Of a stretch of 64,000 nucleotides of DNA, positions 61,701-64,000 are shown in pieces; the first letter of the stretch is position 1; each line of letters begins with the position of its first letter. Position numbers and translations under genes: made by a program. Source of the DNA: Bugula neritina (Eukaryota > Bryozoa > Gymnolaemata > Cheilostomatida > Bugulidae); assembly GCA_964035545.1 (NCBI GenBank), contig OZ037766.1, positions 14,993,222 to 15,057,221 on the forward strand, read 5' to 3'. A model generated the notes under the pieces. That model searched no databases. It had not been told where the DNA came from and saw only the letters and a program-made list of their open reading frames with translations.

Positions 61701-63947
61701 CATGCTGTTGGACATGCCTTGCTACACTGAGGCATTAAACGCTTACGTAAAAATAACTCTTGTTTTTATTTTCTCCAGCTGCACCATCAAGTTTTTAACT
61801 GATTATTTACCAAAAATAAGAGATTAATCAGTCAACTTTTTCCATAGCTCGTTTTATGGAATGGATTGACACTCACACCAGGGAGCTGAAAGCAGCTGAG
61901 GAGGCAGCAAAGGAGTCTGCTCCAACTAGTCTTAAAACCTCTGAACAAATAATGAGAAGCTTAATGGAAGAGCAGTAAGTTGCAGCAATTTCATATTGTT
62001 TTAGAAATGCTAACAAATTTATAAACATTTATAGTTATTCTAAAACTAAATTATTAAAATTACTTGTCAATAATGTGTTTAATAAAGTCGTTAGCATAAA
62101 ACTCAATTTTTGAATAGCAAAATAGCGGAATAGCTATTATTCTTGCCGACACCAATTAGTCATAATAACACTTTGTTTCATCCTGTAATGTGTTTTATAC
62201 AATTAAATTATTTCATATAATGTCTGAATTACGTACATGAGTGTACATTGACTAGATGGGCATGGCTAGTAAACTCTATTGCTGTTATCTAGAACTTCTG
62301 GTCTACAAGAACAACTCGACAAATTGTGGACTGGATTCATTGAACTCACTAGCAAAAGCATCAAGGACTTTCTCAGTGTCACACATCTCGCACATGTGCT
62401 CAGCAAACTTTATGGTAGGTATATCATTTTGTTGAAAAACTACAAAGAATTTCTGGTACAGTGCTAAATTGACTTGTTGAGTTGTTAGTGATCACAAGTG
62501 TGTGACTTAAAGATATAAACCAGACATTCCGGACCCAATGCTCTTGAGCATTAAATGAAACACAGGTTGTGCATGATTGCAACTGTGAAAGTGTAGCTCA
62601 AATTATACTGACTGACACTAGCAATTGTTAGGTTTACTTTTACACACCTTATGGCCTGGTCTAATTTAAAAATTCAGCATTAGAAACTAGTACTCTTAAA
62701 ATATTCATAATTATCAGAAAAAATCAGTAATGCTTTAAATGTAATTCAGTCACACCAATGAAAACTTTGTTTACTACATTACTCATGCTTTAATTGACAG
62801 AGACAGAGAAAATAATGTCAGTCCTTTAATATGAGTGTCTACATGCTTAACTAAGTGATAAAAACTTTAATAGCACTTTTATTGATATTTCAATATCTTC
62901 CAGATACTCCTTTAAATTAAGATTTCAAACGGAAAGACAGCTAATGTGTTTGTTGTCAATTTCTACCATGTCTAATGACCGTAACAGTAATGGAGTCATT
63001 GAAGTAAATTTTTTACCTGTCATCTTGATTTAGTTTTGTGTTTAGACGTAATTAATTTAAAAGTTTTTAAATAGGACTTCTTATGCTATTTCTATTTAAT
63101 TAGTCCAGCTACCCTCGTAAGTGATCTAAATTTGTTTTTTGCAGATGCCAAAGAAAATAATCAAGCAAAGAGAAAGCTTCCTAATTGGTTACCACGTGGA
63201 AAGCCATGTCTAATTGCATCACCACAAAGTATTTCACATTATTTTATCTGGAAATATGAATAATTCTTCATTACTGTTTGTCTGTCTGTATCATCCCCAC
63301 TGCAAATGACATTTTTTATTTAGTGTATAGTAGTCCTAGAGAGCAAAAGTGACTGTTGCTGTGGGAAATGATGGTTTGCCTGTTTATTTTTGACTAAACA
63401 AATTTGTTAGCAATCAGTATGTAATGCTAAAAAGTAGTACAAAACATAGGAAAAGAAAATTATAATGAATATAATTAGCTCTATTATCAATACACATCTA
63501 TATATAATGTTTGGTCACTGGCATAAGTAAATGATTTGATATCTATTTTCTCAGATTTTTTTTCAAGTGAAATCAAAAATACTGATTTTTAGTACATGTG
63601 GTGCTCAGAACTGCTGCAGAAAATAATATTTGGTGATTTTTGTTTCTTTGTAGAATTTGTTAATATTTGTTTTCTCATAAAAAGGGTAACGAATGCAATA
63701 AATTTCAAAACGTATGGTCACTAATGCACTAATTCAACACTTACGTATCTACGCTGGAATACAGATAATATGTAAAGTGCATTAATACATCCACAATGTT
63801 TCTATATAGATAAGCTAAATGCAATTATGTTGACATTCAGGTAAAGTGTATCAAATGGTACTGACTCTGTATGAATCAGATTCCACCTACAGTTTTCCCA
63901 CCAGAAATGAAGTTCTCATATGTAACAAGAGAACTCGATGTGAAGAG
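37735..63947 (+). CDS. RNF213: RNF213/mysterin-like giant E3 ligase, N-terminal part (continues right)
   Basis: Proposed exons: 37735-38200, 38483-38678, 39907-40013, 41916-42297, 42634-42695, 43418-44764, 45137-45199, 45323-45436, 45540-45611, 45824-46122, 46295-46365, 47338-47481, 47888-48054, 48482-48780, 50169-50452, 51103-51312, 52250-52451, 52754-52815, 53604-53868, 54084-54182, 54599-54718, 55766-55931, 57171-57473, 57968-58246, 58350-58591, 58730-58880, 59209-59423, 59517-59666, 59982-60146, 60375-60640, 61008-61110, 61347-61611, 61848-61974, 62293-62414, 63145-63228, 63841-63947. Phases agree throughout: 2592 codons. Vertebrate RNF213-like blocks include LEWIKRVKNHFGNVE, HLNFYTTEQLV, NWLPRGKPCLIA and PTRNEVLIC. 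RNF213 is a dynein-like AAA+ ubiquitin ligase acting on lipid droplets and intracellular pathogens; those AAA+ and E3 parts lie beyond the edge. ATG 37735 follows an acceptor-like TTTTTAG, so a 5' UTR exon is likely. Confidence 0.85.
37744..38200 (+). other. Four N-terminal zinc ribbons of the RNF213-like protein
   Basis: Exon 1 encodes four zinc-ribbon units of about 35-40 residues, each with two Cys pairs: YCSNTTCGE...RCVECDE, RCPHCSEE...TCPECNE, YCSNCKEE...FCQECGK and NCPSCGEE...VCTECGY. The first opens with C-x4-C, the others with C-x2-C. Units 1-3 share K-N-(K/A)-K-G-x-Y-P between the pairs, which points to internal duplication. Vertebrate RNF213 has a shorter zinc-ribbon start as I remember it. 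A role in protein or nucleic-acid binding is inference. Confidence 0.8.
38679..39818. repeat. 57-unit, 20-bp minisatellite starting at a 5' splice site
   Basis: The consensus unit is GTGAGTGACTAGTTGTATAT. The array starts at the GT of the donor of RNF213-like exon 2 and keeps an exact 20-bp period for 57 units with no indels visible. Nearly every unit repeats the donor-like ATGTGAGT. Variants (GAGGTACTAG, GAATGACTAG, GAGTGATTAG, ATGTATAT) recur at 560-bp spacing (38941/39501, 39081/39641, 38821/39381), so a 28-unit block was duplicated. Confidence 0.97.
40014..41915 (+). other. RNF213-like intron 3
   Basis: A 1.9-kb AT-rich intron. Near its 3' end, 41852-41905 carries about three copies of an 18-bp unit (GATGACCCACCTGCCATT) that resembles the start of the following exon (GATGATCCACCT), so exon-derived repeat DNA spreads into the intron. 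No other feature seen. Confidence 0.5.
42044..42223 (+). repeat. Coding 18-bp repeat (LPSTDT/LPSTGS) in RNF213-like exon 4
   Basis: Ten hexapeptide units of the form T-(D/G)-(T/S)-L-P-S encoded in frame (unit like CCTAGTACTGATACCTTA). It predicts a Ser/Thr/Pro-rich disordered segment suited to phosphorylation or O-glycosylation. Confidence 0.95.
43843..44298 (+). repeat. Coding 24-bp repeat, 19 units of PPVQQTEQ in RNF213-like exon 6
   Basis: Nineteen in-frame units of eight residues (P/S-P-V-Q-Q-T-E-Q), 456 bp in total, with only point variants (R for T, H or R for the last Q, S for P). A disordered Pro/Gln/Glu-rich linker between the zinc ribbons and the folded arm is the likely result. 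The minus strand is also open (a Cys-rich shadow) only because of the repeat composition. Confidence 0.97.
47338..48054 (+). other. CBM20-like domain of the RNF213-like protein
   Basis: Exons 12-13 encode a beta-rich stretch that starts LKITFKAILASYVT and ends with VGEWHIDQ, VVQYKYIVHDGKK and YEWLG, then NRHLEIP. The order G-x-W, Y-K-Y-(V/I)-V, (Y/W)-E-W, N-R is that of starch-binding CBM20 domains, and a CBM20 module is described for vertebrate RNF213. Carbohydrate binding has not been tested here. Confidence 0.65.
47703..47815 (+). repeat. Intronic direct repeat, left copy
   Basis: About 110 bp starting CCTCCCACAAGAAATATTTT and containing CTCCTAAAGCCAGCTTTTAA, repeated at about 48195-48305. 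The two copies flank exon 13. Confidence 0.9.
48195..48305 (+). repeat. Intronic direct repeat, right copy
   Basis: Second copy of the 47703-47815 sequence, about 90 percent alike by eye, 492 bp downstream. Confidence 0.9.
49330..49810 (-). pseudogene. Gypsy-type integrase C-terminal relic in RNF213-like intron 14
   Basis: The minus strand reads SSNGVTKRHGKTIEQI (compare the integrase catalytic-Glu helix N-G-x-x-E-R-x-H), a VFWNNSS block, VGDHIYSKPPSAKCAPAW (compare G-D-x-V-W-V-K-P), and in a shifted frame KIDGMTRHVGNIR. This is the tail of an LTR-element integrase. The catalytic Glu is not conserved and a frameshift is present. Different sequence from the element at 6.5-13.9 kb. Confidence 0.65.
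51968..52090 (+). mobile_element. tRNA-derived SINE copy 2
   Basis: A tRNA-like head (TTGTAGTGGTTAGAGTTCTG, A box), B box (CAGTGGTTCTAGTCC), then GATGTTAGGATGAGCATCCA and GTCATAATTGCT, matching the body of the SINE near 14.8 kb (GATACTAGGAAGAGCATCCA). It is truncated after the shared body and lies in RNF213-like intron 16. Confidence 0.75.
54719..57170 (+). other. RNF213-like introns 21-22 (apart from exon 55766-55931)
   Basis: AT-rich introns. A run of about fifteen G lies at about 55055-55069. No transposon or RNA gene recognised; short open frames here have no domain. Confidence 0.45.
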
Positions 63948-64000
63948 GTCAGTTTATTGGTTTCTGCTGTTCATTTTTGCCACATCATAAGGATATTTTA

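Overview
This window is animal nuclear DNA, AT-rich (roughly two thirds A+T by eye). The genes are split into short exons with GT-AG and a few GC-AG introns, and the spaces between exons are filled with many kinds of transposon. The protein families (AMPK gamma, flavin monooxygenase, LRRFIP, RNF213) and the repeat types point to an invertebrate metazoan, probably lophotrochozoan (mollusc, annelid, bryozoan or brachiopod). The species cannot be named from the sequence alone.

Layout, left to right. (1) 1-438, plus strand: the last two exons of an AMP-activated protein kinase gamma subunit. (2) 1743-17591, minus strand: a complete seven-exon flavin-containing monooxygenase (FMO) gene, 437 residues, convergent with the first gene. 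Its second intron (about 10.5 kb) carries a young, GC-rich Ty3/gypsy LTR retrotransposon at 6493-13946, in antisense. The element has identical 305-bp LTRs, a tRNA-Leu-type primer site, gag, pol with one internal stop, and a third ORF encoding a C2H2-type zinc-finger protein in the position where env would lie. Next to it is a tRNA-derived SINE interrupted by a TIR element. A broken copy of FMO exon 6 lies upstream of the FMO gene (18664-18868). (3) 19841-25463, minus strand: eight exons of an LRRFIP-type coiled-coil gene, whose 5' end is not certain. (4) About 26-36.8 kb: a transposon graveyard with a Tc1/mariner element that has perfect TIRs but a decayed transposase, long (TA)n and (CT)n tracts, a split duplicated repeat, a possible BEL/Pao relic and three non-LTR retrotransposon fragments, all three on the minus strand. 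(5) 36871-37580: five copies of a 142-bp satellite unit. (6) 37735 to beyond the right edge, plus strand: the N-terminal part (36 proposed exons, 2592 codons in phase throughout) of a giant RNF213/mysterin-like E3 ligase gene. It opens with four zinc ribbons and a repeat-rich disordered region, followed by a CBM20-like domain and the long helical arm. The AAA+ and RING regions would lie outside the window.

The genes have no evident shared pathway; this is an ordinary metazoan gene neighbourhood. The most unusual features are the 57-unit, 20-bp minisatellite that begins exactly at an RNF213-like 5' splice site and repeats a donor-like sequence in nearly every unit, and the zinc-finger third ORF of the gypsy element. 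All exon coordinates are read by eye from splice consensus, reading phase and remembered family similarity; no database search was run.
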